From positions 16,361-80,360 of the forward strand of contig NZ_JPZL01000005.1 of the NCBI RefSeq assembly GCF_000759345.1: a stretch of DNA of 64,000 nucleotides. The letters are read 5' to 3'. Positions 15,412 through 25,281 of this stretch are shown in pieces. The notes below the pieces were generated by a model. That model saw nothing but the letters and a program-made list of their open reading frames with translations, did no database searches and had not been told where the DNA came from. Both the position numbers and the translations under genes were made by a program. Source of the stretch: Litchfieldella xinjiangensis (GTDB lineage Bacteria > Pseudomonadota > Gammaproteobacteria > Pseudomonadales > Halomonadaceae). Within the stretch, counting starts at the first letter, position 1, and every line of letters starts with the position of its first letter.

Positions 15412-16011
15412 TTAAAAGAGAAGCGAGTAAAGGAGGGGCCCCAGGGTCGCCGCCGTTGTAATGAAGGCGAGCAGGGCAAGAAGGCCATCCCGTGCCATTA
15501 GCGCAAGTGCAAAAAGCGTAATGGCTAATCCCGCACCATTTGCAGTAAAGGGAACGACCTCCATGGCAGGCATGGTCAAGGCAATAATTACACAGGTAAT
15601 GGCAATGGCATAGACGCCACCGCCTTCAAGCAGATAAGTCATCCTAGGCTTCAAAAGACGGTCGATGAAGCGAGCCGGAGGCCGCATCCACTTTATAGCC
15701 TTGTTCATCTTTTCCTGGGTAACGTCACGCTTGAGGAGCCATTGCGGTAACCAGAAGTAACGGCGCTGGAAGAGTAACTGCCCTGCCACTAGCAGAATAA
15801 AGGCCGCCATCAAGGTCGGCACGCCGGGGATATCACCCACCACGGGCAGTACTGTGATAATTCCGGTAATCAACAGCAGAGGGCCAAAGGAACGATGGCC
15901 GACCTCGTTCACGATATTTTCAATCGAAACCCGCTCACTGTCGCTGGCCTCGGCGTCACAGATGCGTGAGAGCATCTGCTCCAGGTTCGCTGGTTGTCGC
16001 TGATTCGCCAT
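15412..16011 (-). CDS. ExoD family membrane protein
   Basis: 199 residues: a cytoplasmic N-terminus (IENIVNEVGHRSFGPLLLI is a family signature), then several hydrophobic segments, including a PGVPTLMAAFILLVAGQLL stretch typical of ExoD proteins. ExoD was first linked to exopolysaccharide synthesis and alkaline tolerance in rhizobia; the biochemical activity is unknown. The gene stands alone between the Csp and KGG genes, with gaps of about 250 and 150 bases in which nothing was recognised. Confidence 0.85.
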   Translation of the reverse strand: MANQRQPANLEQMLSRICDAEASDSERVSIENIVNEVGHRSFGPLLLITGIITVLPVVGDIPGVPTLMAAFILLVAGQLLFQRRYFWLPQWLLKRDVTQEKMNKAIKWMRPPARFIDRLLKPRMTYLLEGGGVYAIAITCVIIALTMPAMEVVPFTANGAGLAITLFALALMARDGLLALLAFITTAATLGPLLYSLLF

Positions 16012-16164
16012 GAAACGTTATTCGAACCTCTATTGTTAACAGCATGGGCAGCACCAATAGGGAATGACTCAGTTGCCTTAAAGACAAGGCCAACGGTTGT
16101 CACGCCGTTGGCCGAAAAGAAACTTCCCTATTCATGTCATCCATCCATGGATTCAGGATGCCAT

Positions 16165-16473
16165 TTACGAGTTCCGCCCCCCGCTATTGCTGTTCTGGCC
16201 ACCTTTCTTGCCAGCTTGAGAGGCTTTCTTGGGATCGTTTGCGAAGTTGCCGCCGCTGTTCTGACCACCCTTCTGGCCGGCTTCCGAGGCCTTCTTGGGG
16301 TCGTTGGCGAAGTTGCCGCTGCTATTCTGACCGCCTTTCTGGCCTGCCTCGGATGCTTTCTTTGGATCGTTGGCGAAGTTGCCACCGCTGTTCTGACCGC
16401 CTTTCTGGCCAGCCTTGGAAGCACGCTTGGGATCTTCTGCGAAATTGCCGGAACCACCACGATGTTCAGCCAT
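16165..16473 (-). CDS. KGG-repeat stress protein (con-10/GsiB/YciG-like)
   Basis: 102 residues made almost entirely of four near-identical ~22-residue repeats, each with GNFAxDPKKASxAGQKGGQN. Repeats 2-4 are nearly the same at DNA level. Proteins of this type are hydrophilic, probably disordered, and are induced by general stress, desiccation or salt in enterobacteria, bacilli and fungi. No membrane segment or signal peptide. The function in this organism is inferred only from family behaviour. Confidence 0.88.
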   Translation of the reverse strand: MAEHRGGSGNFAEDPKRASKAGQKGGQNSGGNFANDPKKASEAGQKGGQNSSGNFANDPKKASEAGQKGGQNSGGNFANDPKKASQAGKKGGQNSNSGGRNS

Positions 16474-16635
16474 GGTCTACTCCTTTCCTTTGGAATGTAT
16501 CAATACGCCTTGAGGCGATATATACCTCCGCAGTGCTATTGCTAGCGTTTACCACATTTCCGTGTGGCAATAATCAAACTAGTAACGAAGCCAACCGTCA
16601 GCAAGTAGGCTTTTGTAAATTAACCCAAGTTAAAA

Positions 16636-18177
16636 TTACAGAAGATGCTCGATATCAAAAAGCCTTATTGCTGACGCCTTGAACCGCTTCCAGAGCGACC
16701 CCGGCGGCTTGGAGAGCACGACACTGTGGCCCTCCACCTCGGTCAACCAGCGCAACTCCCCCTTCTCGTTCAGACGCACCTCGTAACTGTAGCGCGGCTC
16801 CATCCCGCGTTTTGCCAAGTCCCAGAGCTGGCGGCCCAGTGTTGAGCTATCGATCAGCAGTCCGATTTCACTATTCCACCACACGGCACGTGGATCGGCA
16901 TTCATCGAGCCGATGAAGATACGGGAATCATCGAAGGCCATGGCCTTGGTGTGCAGGCTGGAAGGTCTGTCCGTGCGCGATTGGATAACCGGCCGAGCGG
17001 AGGCATCGCCACGGAATTCGAACAGACGCGCCCCCTGTCGTAGCAGTGGCTCACGCCATGGCGCATAGGCGCCATAGAGCGAGGCATGATCCATGGCCGC
17101 CAAGGAGTTGGTGAAGATCGTCACCTCGATACCTCGCTCGGCCAACAGTTGTTGATACATCGCACCTGCCGGCGTGGGAACGACATAAGGCGATACGATG
17201 AGCAGCCGTCGCTCCAGGGCCTGGAAGGCCCCACCCAGTTGTTGAATCAATGTCAGATCGAGGTCAGGGTAGCCTCGGGTATCCAGCTTGTCGGGGGAAT
17301 CCCACAGGGCCACCGCCGGTGCCCAGTCGAGCGTCTCGAGCTGGCGTCGCCCGGTTTCCCCCGCGAAGCGCCATACCGACGAATGATCGGCAAGCTCGTT
17401 GTCATCGGCATCGGCGACGAGCTCGGTCAATAACGCCCTCCAAGCCGTCGGTCGTTGCCGCTCGAAGTGACTCAACGGAATGGCCAGCGAGTGGTTCCAG
17501 TATTCATCGAAACTGTCGGACATTGCGTTGACGACCGGCCCGACGGACAGCACATCGAGGTCATCGAAATTAATATCCTCGCCGGCATCGAAGTAGGCGT
17601 CACTCACATTGCGCCCACCGGTAAGCCCCACAGCCCCATCCGCGAGCCACAACTTGTTGTGCATGCGGCGATGCAGCCGATCGAAATTGGCCGCCAGCAC
17701 GAGATGATAGGCCACCTTGGTTCCCCGCCCGGTGGGGACGGGATTGAACACGCGAACCTCGACATTGGGGTGCGTATCGAATGCAGCGAAGGTGGCTTGC
17801 TTGCCCAGGCTGGCGGTATCGTCGAGCAGCAGGCGAACACGTACTCCCCGTTCGGCAGCGTGCAACATTCGCTCGAGCAGCGCCCGGCCGGCCTGGTCCG
17901 TCTCATAGATATAGTACTGCACATCCAGGGTACGTTGGGCGTGGCCCGCCAGCGAGGCACGTAACCCGAACGCGTCGCGGCCGTCACTGACAAGCCGTAA
18001 CCCATTGAGTCCGTCACGACGTTTGGTGGCCTGTCGTGCCCACGCGCCCAGGTAGGTTTCGGCAATCGCCTCACTGCCCAGCGCGGTCGAGGGGGACCTG
18101 GGAACGGTCACGGTCGCGCAGCCGCCGAGCAGCATCGTGCAGACCATCAGTAGTAGAAGTCGTCTGGCCTGGCTCAC
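16636..18177 (-). CDS. Phospholipase D / cardiolipin synthase-like lipoprotein
   Basis: About 513 residues. Two HKD motifs are present: HNKLWLADG (near residue 170) and HTKAMAFDD (near residue 407), each with the GG/GS-N partner (GLTGGRNVSD, FIGSMNADPR). The layout is that of the ClsC/YmdC group, which makes cardiolipin from phosphatidylglycerol and a second phospholipid. The N-terminus has a lipobox (LLGGCATV), so the protein is probably anchored by lipid. Start taken as GTG 18177, giving a normal lipoprotein signal; an ATG at 18267 would add a charged 30-residue leader. Substrate not established. Confidence 0.85.
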   Translation of the reverse strand: MSQARRLLLLMVCTMLLGGCATVTVPRSPSTALGSEAIAETYLGAWARQATKRRDGLNGLRLVSDGRDAFGLRASLAGHAQRTLDVQYYIYETDQAGRALLERMLHAAERGVRVRLLLDDTASLGKQATFAAFDTHPNVEVRVFNPVPTGRGTKVAYHLVLAANFDRLHRRMHNKLWLADGAVGLTGGRNVSDAYFDAGEDINFDDLDVLSVGPVVNAMSDSFDEYWNHSLAIPLSHFERQRPTAWRALLTELVADADDNELADHSSVWRFAGETGRRQLETLDWAPAVALWDSPDKLDTRGYPDLDLTLIQQLGGAFQALERRLLIVSPYVVPTPAGAMYQQLLAERGIEVTIFTNSLAAMDHASLYGAYAPWREPLLRQGARLFEFRGDASARPVIQSRTDRPSSLHTKAMAFDDSRIFIGSMNADPRAVWWNSEIGLLIDSSTLGRQLWDLAKRGMEPRYSYEVRLNEKGELRWLTEVEGHSVVLSKPPGSLWKRFKASAIRLFDIEHLL

Positions 18178-18267
18178 GCCTATGCCCCGGTTCGATTGGC
18201 TTATGCTAATAGTATCGATGAACCCGCCCCAGCGCACGGCCCACTCCCAACGGCGAGGACCAGCCAT

Positions 18268-18293
18268 AAAAAACGCCGCCCGAAGGCGGCGTT
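18268..18293 (-). terminator. Rho-independent terminator after ahcY
   Basis: On the minus strand a 9-bp GC-rich stem (18285-18293 with 18272-18280) closes on a UUCG tetraloop and is followed by a run of T. It lies 17 bases after the ahcY stop codon and separates ahcY from the downstream phospholipase D gene. Confidence 0.88.
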
Positions 18294-18309
18294 GCGGAAG
18301 ACGGCGCTC

Positions 18310-19722
18310 TTAGTACCGGTACTCGTCCGGCTTGAAAGGCCCTTCCTGGGACACGCCGATGTAGTCGGCCTGAGTCTTGGTCATCTTGGTCAGCGTACCG
18401 CCGAACCCTTCGACCATGTAACGTGCCACTTCCTCGTCAAGCTGCTTGGGCAGCACCATGACGGTGACATTGGCCGTCTTCTCGGTGACCGGCAGTTCGG
18501 CGAACTTGCCCTCGTACAGATGGATCTGCGCCAGCACCTGGTTGGCAAACGAGCCATCCATGATGCGCGAGGGGTGCCCCGTGGCGTTGCCCAGGTTCAC
18601 CAGGCGACCTTCGGACAGCAGCAGCAGGTAGTCGGCGCTGGCGGGATCGAAGTTACCCGGCGTGCCGTCGCGGTAGATCTTGTGAACCTGCGGCTTGACC
18701 TCCTCCCAGGCCCAGTTTTTGCGCATGTAGGCAGTATCGATCTCGTTGTCGAAGTGGCCGATATTGCACACCACAGCGCCTTTCTTCAGCGCCTGCAGCA
18801 TGGCCGCATCGCAGACATTGATATTGCCGGTGGTAGTCACGACCACATCGATCTTGCCGAGCAGGGCGCGATCGACACTGTCGCCGCTCTCGTCGTTGCT
18901 GCCGTCGATGTACGGTGAGACAACCTCATAGCCATCCATGCAGGCCTGCATGGCGCAGATCGGGTCGACCTCAGTGACCTTGACGATCATGCCTTCCTGG
19001 CGAAGCGACGCTGCAGAGCCCTTGCCGACATCGCCATAGCCGATCACCAGCGCCTGCTTGCCGGCCAACAGGTGGTCGAGCCCGCGCTTGATGGCATCGT
19101 TCAAGCTGTGACGGCAGCCGTACTTGTTGTCGTTCTTGGACTTGGTGACAGCATCGTTGACGTTGATTGCCGGCACCTTGAGCGTGCTATCACGCAGCAT
19201 TTCCTGCAGGCGGTGGACGCCTGTGGTGGTTTCTTCGGAAATACCGTGGATGGCATCCAACAGCTCGGGACGCTTGTCATGAAGCAGCGCCGTCAGATCG
19301 CCGCCATCGTCGAGTACCATGTTGGGCACCCAGCCATCGGGGCCTTCCACGGTCTGCTCGATGCACCACCAGAATTCTTCATCGGTCTCACCCTTCCAGG
19401 CGAAGACAGGAATACCGGCAGCGGCGATGGCCGCCGCGGCGTGATCCTGGGTCGAGAAGATATTGCACGACGACCAGCGAACCGTGGCGCCGAGCTCGAC
19501 CAGCGTCTCGATGAGCACGGCGGTCTGAATGGTCATGTGGATACAGCCAGCGATACGCGCGCCCTTCAGGGGCTGCTGGTCGCGATACTTGGCACGGATC
19601 TTCATCAGCGCCGGCATTTCAGTTTCAGCGATACGAATCTCACGACGGCCCCAATCGGCCAGTGAGATATCGGCGACCTTGTAGTCCTGGGCGTTCTGCG
19701 TTGCGGAAGCCTGTTGACTCAT
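18310..19722 (-). CDS. ahcY: S-adenosylhomocysteine hydrolase
   Basis: 470 residues ending in KPDEYRY, the universal AhcY terminus. The NAD-binding motif [10 protein letters not shown] and family motifs [16 protein letters not shown] and [16 protein letters not shown] are intact. It splits SAH into adenosine and homocysteine and so relieves feedback inhibition of methyltransferases. The start ATG 19722 follows GAGG and the conserved N-terminus; a longer frame upstream is only the riboswitch read as protein. An SAH riboswitch precedes the gene and a terminator follows, so it is probably a single-gene unit. Confidence 0.97.
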   Translation of the reverse strand: MSQQASATQNAQDYKVADISLADWGRREIRIAETEMPALMKIRAKYRDQQPLKGARIAGCIHMTIQTAVLIETLVELGATVRWSSCNIFSTQDHAAAAIAAAGIPVFAWKGETDEEFWWCIEQTVEGPDGWVPNMVLDDGGDLTALLHDKRPELLDAIHGISEETTTGVHRLQEMLRDSTLKVPAINVNDAVTKSKNDNKYGCRHSLNDAIKRGLDHLLAGKQALVIGYGDVGKGSAASLRQEGMIVKVTEVDPICAMQACMDGYEVVSPYIDGSNDESGDSVDRALLGKIDVVVTTTGNINVCDAAMLQALKKGAVVCNIGHFDNEIDTAYMRKNWAWEEVKPQVHKIYRDGTPGNFDPASADYLLLLSEGRLVNLGNATGHPSRIMDGSFANQVLAQIHLYEGKFAELPVTEKTANVTVMVLPKQLDEEVARYMVEGFGGTLTKMTKTQADYIGVSQEGPFKPDEYRY

Positions 19723-19744
19723 AACCTCTACTCCATTCTCGGGA

Positions 19745-19824
19745 GTGGGCGCCGTTGCCTGTGTACAGCCTCTGCCCGAGCCTCGCATACGCCATCGGCG
19801 GATGCTGCAGCGCCCCTCGGGCAG
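19745..19824 (-). promoter_or_regulatory. SAH riboswitch upstream of ahcY
   Basis: In the ahcY leader on the minus strand, GCCCGAG (19822-19816) pairs with CTCGGGC (19780-19774) as stem P1. The first strand continues GGGCGCTGCAGC, matching the conserved GAGGAGCGCUGC core. Downstream AACGGCGCCC (19756-19747) can pair with GGGCGC to form the pseudoknot typical of this class. SAH riboswitches turn on SAH-recycling genes when SAH builds up. The arrangement and spacing to the start (about 23 bases) fit control of ribosome access, since no terminator lies between. Confidence 0.88.
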
Positions 19825-19842
19825 CAGCAACGAATACGTCTA

Positions 19843-21063
19843 TCAGAGATTGGCGGCGTCGCGCAGGGCATCGGCCTTGTCGGTGCGCTCCCAGGGGAAC
19901 GCCACGAAGGTCTCGGTATGCTCCTCACCCGCCACATCGGTCCAGGTATAACTGGTTTCGAACGGATCGCGCCCGAAGTGACCGTAGGCTGCCGTCATCT
20001 GGTACATCGGGTGCAGCAGATCGAGCATGCGCGTAATGGCATGGGGGCGCAGGTCGAAATGCTCGCGGATCAACTCGATGATGCGCGCCTCACCCACCTT
20101 GCCGGTACCGAAGGTATTGACCGACACCGAGGTCGGCTCGGCCACGCCGATGGCATAGGAGACCTGAATCTCGCACTTGTCGGCCAATCCGGCAGCGACG
20201 ATGTTCTTGGCCACGTAGCGGCCGGCATAGGCTGCGCTGCGGTCGACCTTGGAGGGGTCCTTGCCGGAGAAGGCACCGCCACCGTGACGTGCCATGCCGC
20301 CGTAGGTATCGACGATGATCTTGCGCCCGGTAAGACCGCAGTCGCCCACCGGCCCACCGATCACGAACTTGCCGGTGGGATTGATATGGTACTGGGTGGT
20401 TTCGGTCAGCCACTCGGCAGGCAACACCTGTTCGATGATCTCGTGGCGCACCATCTCGCGCAGCTCTTCCTGATCGATGTCCGGATCGTGCTGGGTCGAG
20501 AGCACCACCGCCTCGACGGCGACCGGCTTACCGTCATCGCTGTAGCGGAAGGTGACCTGACTCTTGGCATCCGGGCGCAACCAGGGCAGCAGGCCACTCT
20601 TGCGCAACTCGGCCTGGCGCTCGACCAGGCGATGCGAATAGTGGATCGGCGCCGGCATGTACGATTCGGTCTCGTTGGTGGCATAGCCGAACATCAGCCC
20701 CTGGTCGCCCGCGCCCTGGTCTTCGGGCTTGGAGCGATCGACCCCTTGGGCGATGTCCACGCTCTGCTTGCCGATCAGGTTGAGCACCCCGCAGGTCTCG
20801 CCGTCGAAACCGACATCCGACGAGGTATAGCCGATATCCATGATCACCTTGCGTACCAAGTGCTCGAGATCGACCCAGGCGGATGTGGTGATCTCACCGG
20901 CAACGATCGCCACCCCCGTCTTCACCAAGGTCTCGCAGGCCACGCGTGCCTGCTTGTCGCGGGCGATGATGGCATCCAACACCGCATCGGAAATCTGGTC
21001 GGCAATCTTGTCCGGGTGCCCTTCGGAAACGGACTCGGAGGTGAACAGGGAGTATTCGCTCAT
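19843..21063 (-). CDS. metK: S-adenosylmethionine synthetase
   Basis: 406 residues beginning [22 protein letters not shown]; the GHPDK ATP-site motif, [12 protein letters not shown] and [16 protein letters not shown] (phosphate loop) are all present, as is a hexapeptide-like active-site region. It joins methionine and ATP to form SAM. It lies just upstream of ahcY on the same strand but is separated from it by the SAH riboswitch leader. Divergent from tktA across a 360-base gap. No SAM riboswitch was recognised. Confidence 0.97.
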   Translation of the reverse strand: MSEYSLFTSESVSEGHPDKIADQISDAVLDAIIARDKQARVACETLVKTGVAIVAGEITTSAWVDLEHLVRKVIMDIGYTSSDVGFDGETCGVLNLIGKQSVDIAQGVDRSKPEDQGAGDQGLMFGYATNETESYMPAPIHYSHRLVERQAELRKSGLLPWLRPDAKSQVTFRYSDDGKPVAVEAVVLSTQHDPDIDQEELREMVRHEIIEQVLPAEWLTETTQYHINPTGKFVIGGPVGDCGLTGRKIIVDTYGGMARHGGGAFSGKDPSKVDRSAAYAGRYVAKNIVAAGLADKCEIQVSYAIGVAEPTSVSVNTFGTGKVGEARIIELIREHFDLRPHAITRMLDLLHPMYQMTAAYGHFGRDPFETSYTWTDVAGEEHTETFVAFPWERTDKADALRDAANL

Positions 21064-21423
21064 CGCGTTATCGGCCCTCTACTGTAAAAGCGATTGATGC
21101 CGTGCCGGTCAGGAACACCTTCGCGACATGACGCTAACCCGCAAAACCTACAAGCATAGCGGCATGCGTGGTGTCAGACGAGTATCGGCTGCAGTAGCCG
21201 TTTCTGGAGCCGCAGAGTCTACACTGTGGTGCGTCACGTTCCTACAAACGTGCCGACCCGGGCTGGCATGTATTTGATGCCCGGGCGCTTCTCGGCGACA
21301 ATAAGCGCCCTGATTCGTCAGCGCCGTCCGTCGAGCGGCGCCAGCCAGCCAACCGTCGCCAATCATCGTAGCCAGATACGATGGTTGACGTCTTGCTTAT
21401 TGCCGCAGGCGAGGAGCTACCCC
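21064..21423. other. Divergent intergenic region metK / tktA
   Basis: 360 bases with no convincing gene. It must hold promoters for metK (leftward) and tktA (rightward). An open frame runs through part of it into tktA but has no ribosome site and no homology. GAGGAG lies just before the tktA ATG at 21424. No known riboswitch, operator or terminator was recognised. Confidence 0.6.
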
Positions 21424-23415
21424 ATGCCGTCCCGTTTCGAACTGGCCAATGCCATTCGCGCCCTATCCATGGATGCCGTGCAGAAAGCCAAGTCCGGTCA
21501 CCCCGGTGCCCCGATGGGCATGGCCGACATTGCCGAAGTGTTGTGGAACGATTATGTCTCCCACAACCCCGACAACCCCTACTGGGCCAACCGCGACCGC
21601 TTCCTGCTATCCAACGGCCACGGTTCGATGCTGCTCTATTCGCTGCTGCACCTGACCGGCTACGAGCTGAGCCTCGAGGACCTGCAGCAGTTCCGTCAAC
21701 TGCACTCCAAGACTCCCGGCCACCCTGAACTCGGTTATACCCCGGGGGTCGAGACCACCACCGGCCCGCTGGGCCAAGGGCTTGCCAACGCCGTGGGCAT
21801 GGCCATCGCCGAGCGCACCCTGGCGTCGCAGTTCAACCGTCCCGGGCACGAGATCATCGACCACTACACCTACTGCTTCGTGGGTGATGGCTGCATGATG
21901 GAGGGGATCTCGCACGAGGTCAGCTCACTGGCGGGAACGCAGAAGCTCGGCAAGCTGATCGTCTTCTATGACGACAACGGCATCTCCATCGACGGCGAAG
22001 TGGAAGGCTGGTTCACCGACGACACGCCCAAGCGCTTCGAGGCCTATGGCTGGCATGTGGTGCCCAAGGTCGACGGCCACAACCCCGACGAGATCAAGGC
22101 AGCCATCGAACTGGCCCGCAGCCATGACGACAAGCCCAGCCTGATCGTCTGCAAGACCATCATCGGCTTCGGTGCCCCGAACAAGCAGGGCAAGGAAGAT
22201 TGTCACGGCGCCCCGCTGGGCGATGATGAGATCGCCGCGGCCCGCAGCCAGCTCGGTTGGCCGCACGCCCCCTTCCACATCCCCGAAGAAATCTACCAGG
22301 GCTGGGATGCGCGCACGGTAGGCGCCAAGCGTGAGGCCGACTGGAACGACAGGATGGCGCGCTATACCGAGGCCTTCCCCGAGGAAGCCAAGGAACTCAA
22401 GCGTCGTCTCAAGGGCGAACTGCCCACTAACCTGACCAGCGAGAAAATGCTCGAGAATGCGCAGGAGAAAGGCGAATCCCTGGCCACGCGCAAGGCCTCG
22501 CTGATCTGCCTGAACGAACTCGGCCCGCAGCTACCCGAGCTGCTGGGTGGCAGCGCCGACCTGGCCCCCTCCAACCTGACCTTCTGGAAGGGTGCCAAGG
22601 CGATCAGCCATTCGGAGCCCGGCGGCAACTACCTGCACTACGGGGTTCGCGAGTTCGGCATGGGCGCCATCATGAACGGTATCAGCGCGCACGGCGGCTT
22701 CATTCCCTATGGCGCCACCTTCCTGACCTTCATGGAATACATGCACAACGCCGTGCGCCTGGCGGCCCTAATGAATCGTCAGGCCATCTATGTGTTCACC
22801 CACGACTCCATCGGCCTGGGCGAGGACGGCCCCACCCACCAGCCGATCGAGCAGATGGGTGCGCTGCGTTCCACCCCGAACCTATCGACCTGGCGCCCGG
22901 CCGACGCGGTGGAAACCGCCGCTGCCTGGGATTCCGCCCTCAAGCGGCATGGTGCGCCCACGGCGCTGGTTCTGTCGCGCCAGAACCTGCCCCACCAGGC
23001 GCGCACCAAGCATCAACTGGCCGAGATCGAACGCGGTGGCTACATCCTCAAGGATGCTGAAGGGACGCCGGAACTGATCCTGATCGCCACCGGCTCCGAA
23101 GTGGCCCTGGCCATGGATGCTGCCGATGCACTGTCGGCCAAGGGCCGTGCCGTACGCGTGGTGTCGATGCCCTCGACCAGCACCTTCGATGCCCAGCCGG
23201 CCGATTACCGCGAGTCCGTGCTGCCCTCGAGCGTGAAGGCGCGCATCGCCATCGAGGCCAGCCATTACGCTTACTGGTACAAGTATGTGGGTCTCGATGG
23301 CCGCATCATCGGCATGGACAGCTTTGGCGAGTCAGCGCCCGCCGACGACCTGTTCAAGTACTACGGCTTCACCGTCGAAAACGTGCTCGAAAAAGCCGAA
23401 GAACTGCTGGGCTAA
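21424..23415 (+). CDS. tktA: Transketolase
   Basis: 663 residues, the standard length. Thiamine-diphosphate binding is shown by the [12 protein letters not shown] motif; other signatures are [19 protein letters not shown] near the N-terminus, [17 protein letters not shown], and [15 protein letters not shown] with the catalytic-site histidines. It moves two-carbon units among sugar phosphates in the pentose phosphate route and makes erythrose-4-phosphate, the substrate of Epd encoded farther downstream. Start at ATG 21424, preceded by GAGGAG; the longer upstream frame is non-coding. In Pseudomonas tktA is followed by epd, pgk and fba; here the T6SS block intervenes. Confidence 0.97.
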   Translation: MPSRFELANAIRALSMDAVQKAKSGHPGAPMGMADIAEVLWNDYVSHNPDNPYWANRDRFLLSNGHGSMLLYSLLHLTGYELSLEDLQQFRQLHSKTPGHPELGYTPGVETTTGPLGQGLANAVGMAIAERTLASQFNRPGHEIIDHYTYCFVGDGCMMEGISHEVSSLAGTQKLGKLIVFYDDNGISIDGEVEGWFTDDTPKRFEAYGWHVVPKVDGHNPDEIKAAIELARSHDDKPSLIVCKTIIGFGAPNKQGKEDCHGAPLGDDEIAAARSQLGWPHAPFHIPEEIYQGWDARTVGAKREADWNDRMARYTEAFPEEAKELKRRLKGELPTNLTSEKMLENAQEKGESLATRKASLICLNELGPQLPELLGGSADLAPSNLTFWKGAKAISHSEPGGNYLHYGVREFGMGAIMNGISAHGGFIPYGATFLTFMEYMHNAVRLAALMNRQAIYVFTHDSIGLGEDGPTHQPIEQMGALRSTPNLSTWRPADAVETAAAWDSALKRHGAPTALVLSRQNLPHQARTKHQLAEIERGGYILKDAEGTPELILIATGSEVALAMDAADALSAKGRAVRVVSMPSTSTFDAQPADYRESVLPSSVKARIAIEASHYAYWYKYVGLDGRIIGMDSFGESAPADDLFKYYGFTVENVLEKAEELLG

Positions 23416-23440
23416 GCCCGTACGGTTCAATGGCAACGAA

Positions 23441-23467
23441 AAGGCCCGGCAAAGCCGGGCCTTTTTT
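23441..23467 (+). terminator. Rho-independent terminator after tktA
   Basis: A 10-bp stem (23441-23450 with 23454-23463) with an AAA loop, followed by a T-run, 25 bases after the tktA stop. The stem is GC-rich in its inner part and flanked by A and T runs. Confidence 0.9.
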
Positions 23468-23494
23468 GTATTTCTCAACTCATAAAACGAGCTA

Positions 23495-23632
23495 GAAAGC
23501 GCTGGGTTATGTCGCGAGCGATGATAGGTTGCTCGTTGCCGGAGCGCAGGAACCGGAGTTGACTCAAGTCAATGAGGAGTCCGAGCACCGCCAACGAGCA
23601 AGATTTCGAGCGCAGCAATAACCCAGCCTTTC
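23495..23632. repeat. Long imperfect palindrome between tktA and fbaB
   Basis: Several nested pairs can fold the whole interval: GCTGGGTTAT (23501-23510) with ATAACCCAGC (23618-23627), TTGCTCGTTG (23529-23538) with CAACGAGCAA (23592-23601), and TTGAC with GTCAA near the centre (about 23559-23570). The arms are broken by internal loops. It ends at the fbaB stop codon. It is larger than a normal terminator and may be a genome-wide palindromic repeat (REP/MITE-like) or a structured RNA; only one copy was noticed in this window. Confidence 0.55.
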
Positions 23633-24685
23633 TTAAGCGATGGTGACGTCCTTGGACAAATACACATCCTGAATCGCATTAAGCAGCTCGATCCCTTCCT
23701 TCATCGGCTTCTGGAACGACTTGCGGCCACTGATCAAGCCCATGCCGCCGGCACGCTTGTTGATGACCGCGGTACGCACCGCTTCGCCCATGTCGGAATG
23801 ACCCTTGGAGCCACCCCCAGAGTTGATCAACCCGGCGCGTCCCATGAAGGCGTTGGCCACCTGGTAGCGCGCCAGATCGATGGGATTGTCCGAGGTCAGC
23901 TCGTCATAGACCTTGTCGTGCGTATGGCCAAAGCCGACCGCCTTGTAGCCACCGTTGTTCTCGGCCAGCTTCTGCTTGACGATATCGGCCTTGATGGTCG
24001 CCGCGAGGTGGATCGCCTGACCGGTGAGGTCGGAGGATACGTGGTAGTCCTTACCATCCTTCTTGAAGTCCGGGTTGCGCAGGTAAGCCCACAGCACCGT
24101 GACCATGCCCAGCTCATGGGCGCGTTCGAAGGCTTCGCTGATCTCCATGATCTGGCGGCGGCAATCTTCCGAACCGAAGTAGATGGTGGCGCCCACGGCC
24201 ACACAGCCCATGTTGTGTGCCTGCTCCACCTGGGCGAACAGGGTCTGGTCGAAAACCGGCGGGTAGGTCAGGGTCTCGTTGTGGTTGAGCTTGAGCATCA
24301 TCGGAATCTTGTGCGCGTAGCGACGCGCCACCGACGACAGCACCCCCAAGGTCGAGGCCACGCAGTTGCAACCGCCTTCCAGGGCCAGCTCAACGATGTT
24401 CTTGGGATCGAAGTACAGCGGGTTGGGTGCGAATGACGCCCCGGCCGAGTGTTCGATGCCCTGATCCACAGGCAAAATGCTCAGGTAGCCGGTACCGGCC
24501 AAGCGGCCATGGTTGAACAGGGTCTGCATGTTGCGCAGCACGTGCGGGCTGCGGTCGTTCTCCGACATGACCCGGTCGACGAAATCCGGCCCCGGTAGAT
24601 AGAGGTCCTCACTACGAAACCCCGTGCAGGTATGGCCCAGCAGGGTGTTGGCCTCATCACCAAGCAGCTTTTCGATATCCGTCAT
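23633..24685 (-). CDS. fbaB: Class I fructose-bisphosphate aldolase (FbaB/DhnA type)
   Basis: 350 residues, the same length as E. coli FbaB and very similar to it throughout ([67 protein letters not shown]). It cleaves fructose-1,6-bisphosphate through a Schiff-base lysine and needs no metal. Start at ATG 24685 with GGAGAGG upstream; a 14-residue longer frame has no support. A class II enzyme is also encoded at 62.8 kb, so the cell has both chemistries. The gene is convergent with tktA. Confidence 0.95.
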   Translation of the reverse strand: MTDIEKLLGDEANTLLGHTCTGFRSEDLYLPGPDFVDRVMSENDRSPHVLRNMQTLFNHGRLAGTGYLSILPVDQGIEHSAGASFAPNPLYFDPKNIVELALEGGCNCVASTLGVLSSVARRYAHKIPMMLKLNHNETLTYPPVFDQTLFAQVEQAHNMGCVAVGATIYFGSEDCRRQIMEISEAFERAHELGMVTVLWAYLRNPDFKKDGKDYHVSSDLTGQAIHLAATIKADIVKQKLAENNGGYKAVGFGHTHDKVYDELTSDNPIDLARYQVANAFMGRAGLINSGGGSKGHSDMGEAVRTAVINKRAGGMGLISGRKSFQKPMKEGIELLNAIQDVYLSKDVTIA

Positions 24686-24794
24686 CGTCGTGTCCTCTCC
24701 CTTGAGTTGATTCTTAGGCTCTACCAAGCGTAGAGCAAGATCGTGTCCATGTTGACCCTTCGTTACGTTCGGGGCCAGCCCCCTAGCCTAACGT

Positions 24795-24829
24795 AAAACG
24801 CCACACTCTCCAGTAGGGAGAGCGTGGCG
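24795..24829 (-). terminator. Rho-independent terminator of the hsp20 pair
   Basis: On the minus strand, a 13-bp stem with one mismatch (24829-24817 with 24811-24799), a 5-base loop and a following TTTTA lie 32 bases after the stop of the second small heat-shock gene. Confidence 0.8.
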
Positions 24830-24860
24830 CAAGAACAATTTAATGCCTTGGCGTTGCGTG

Positions 24861-25253
24861 TCAGGCCGCCTGGACCTCGATACGGCGGCTGCGATGAACG
24901 TCCTTCTTGGGCAGGATCAAACGCAACACACCGTGCTCCAGGCGGGCCTCGATCGCCTCGGCATCGATCTCGTGGCTCAGCGAGAAGCGGCGTGCATAGC
25001 GCTCGGCCCGCAGCTCGGCGTAGGTCGCCGAAATGCCCTCGGGCATGTCGACCTGAATCTCGCCTTCCAGGCTCAGCACATTGTTGTCGACTTCGATGCT
25101 CAGCCCTTCTCGCCTCACGCCCGGCATATCCACGACGATATGCACGGCGTTGTCCTCTTCATAGATATCCACCGGCGGCACCTGAACGCTGCCTTGCCGG
25201 GCCTGGGTTGCCTCGACATCGTGCGAGGCGGTTTGCGGGGTTATCTGATTCAT
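24861..25253 (-). CDS. Small heat shock protein, Hsp20 family (second of pair)
   Basis: 130 residues with one alpha-crystallin domain (residues ~25-125): PPVDIYEEDNAVHIVVDMPG opens it and GVLRLILPKK is the GxLxxxxPK signature near the end. ATP-independent holdase that keeps denatured proteins soluble. ATG 25253 is eight bases after AGGAGG; two more ATGs a few codons upstream are too close to that site. It follows the other hsp20 gene by 28 bases, so both are probably one transcript from the sigma-32-like promoter upstream. Confidence 0.92.
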   Translation of the reverse strand: MNQITPQTASHDVEATQARQGSVQVPPVDIYEEDNAVHIVVDMPGVRREGLSIEVDNNVLSLEGEIQVDMPEGISATYAELRAERYARRFSLSHEIDAEAIEARLEHGVLRLILPKKDVHRSRRIEVQAA

Positions 25254-25281
25254 GATCATCACCTCCTATCGCTCGCTAACC

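Noticed and set aside
16165..16473. CRISPR-like regular repeats
   Set aside because: The repeats are contiguous coding units of the KGG protein with no spacers and no cas genes nearby.
21064..21223. SAM riboswitch before metK
   Set aside because: No SAM-I, SAM-II or related core could be drawn from the leader sequence.
21226..21423. Extended N-terminus of transketolase
   Set aside because: The extra 66 residues have no homology and no ribosome site, whereas ATG 21424 has GAGGAG and begins the conserved protein.
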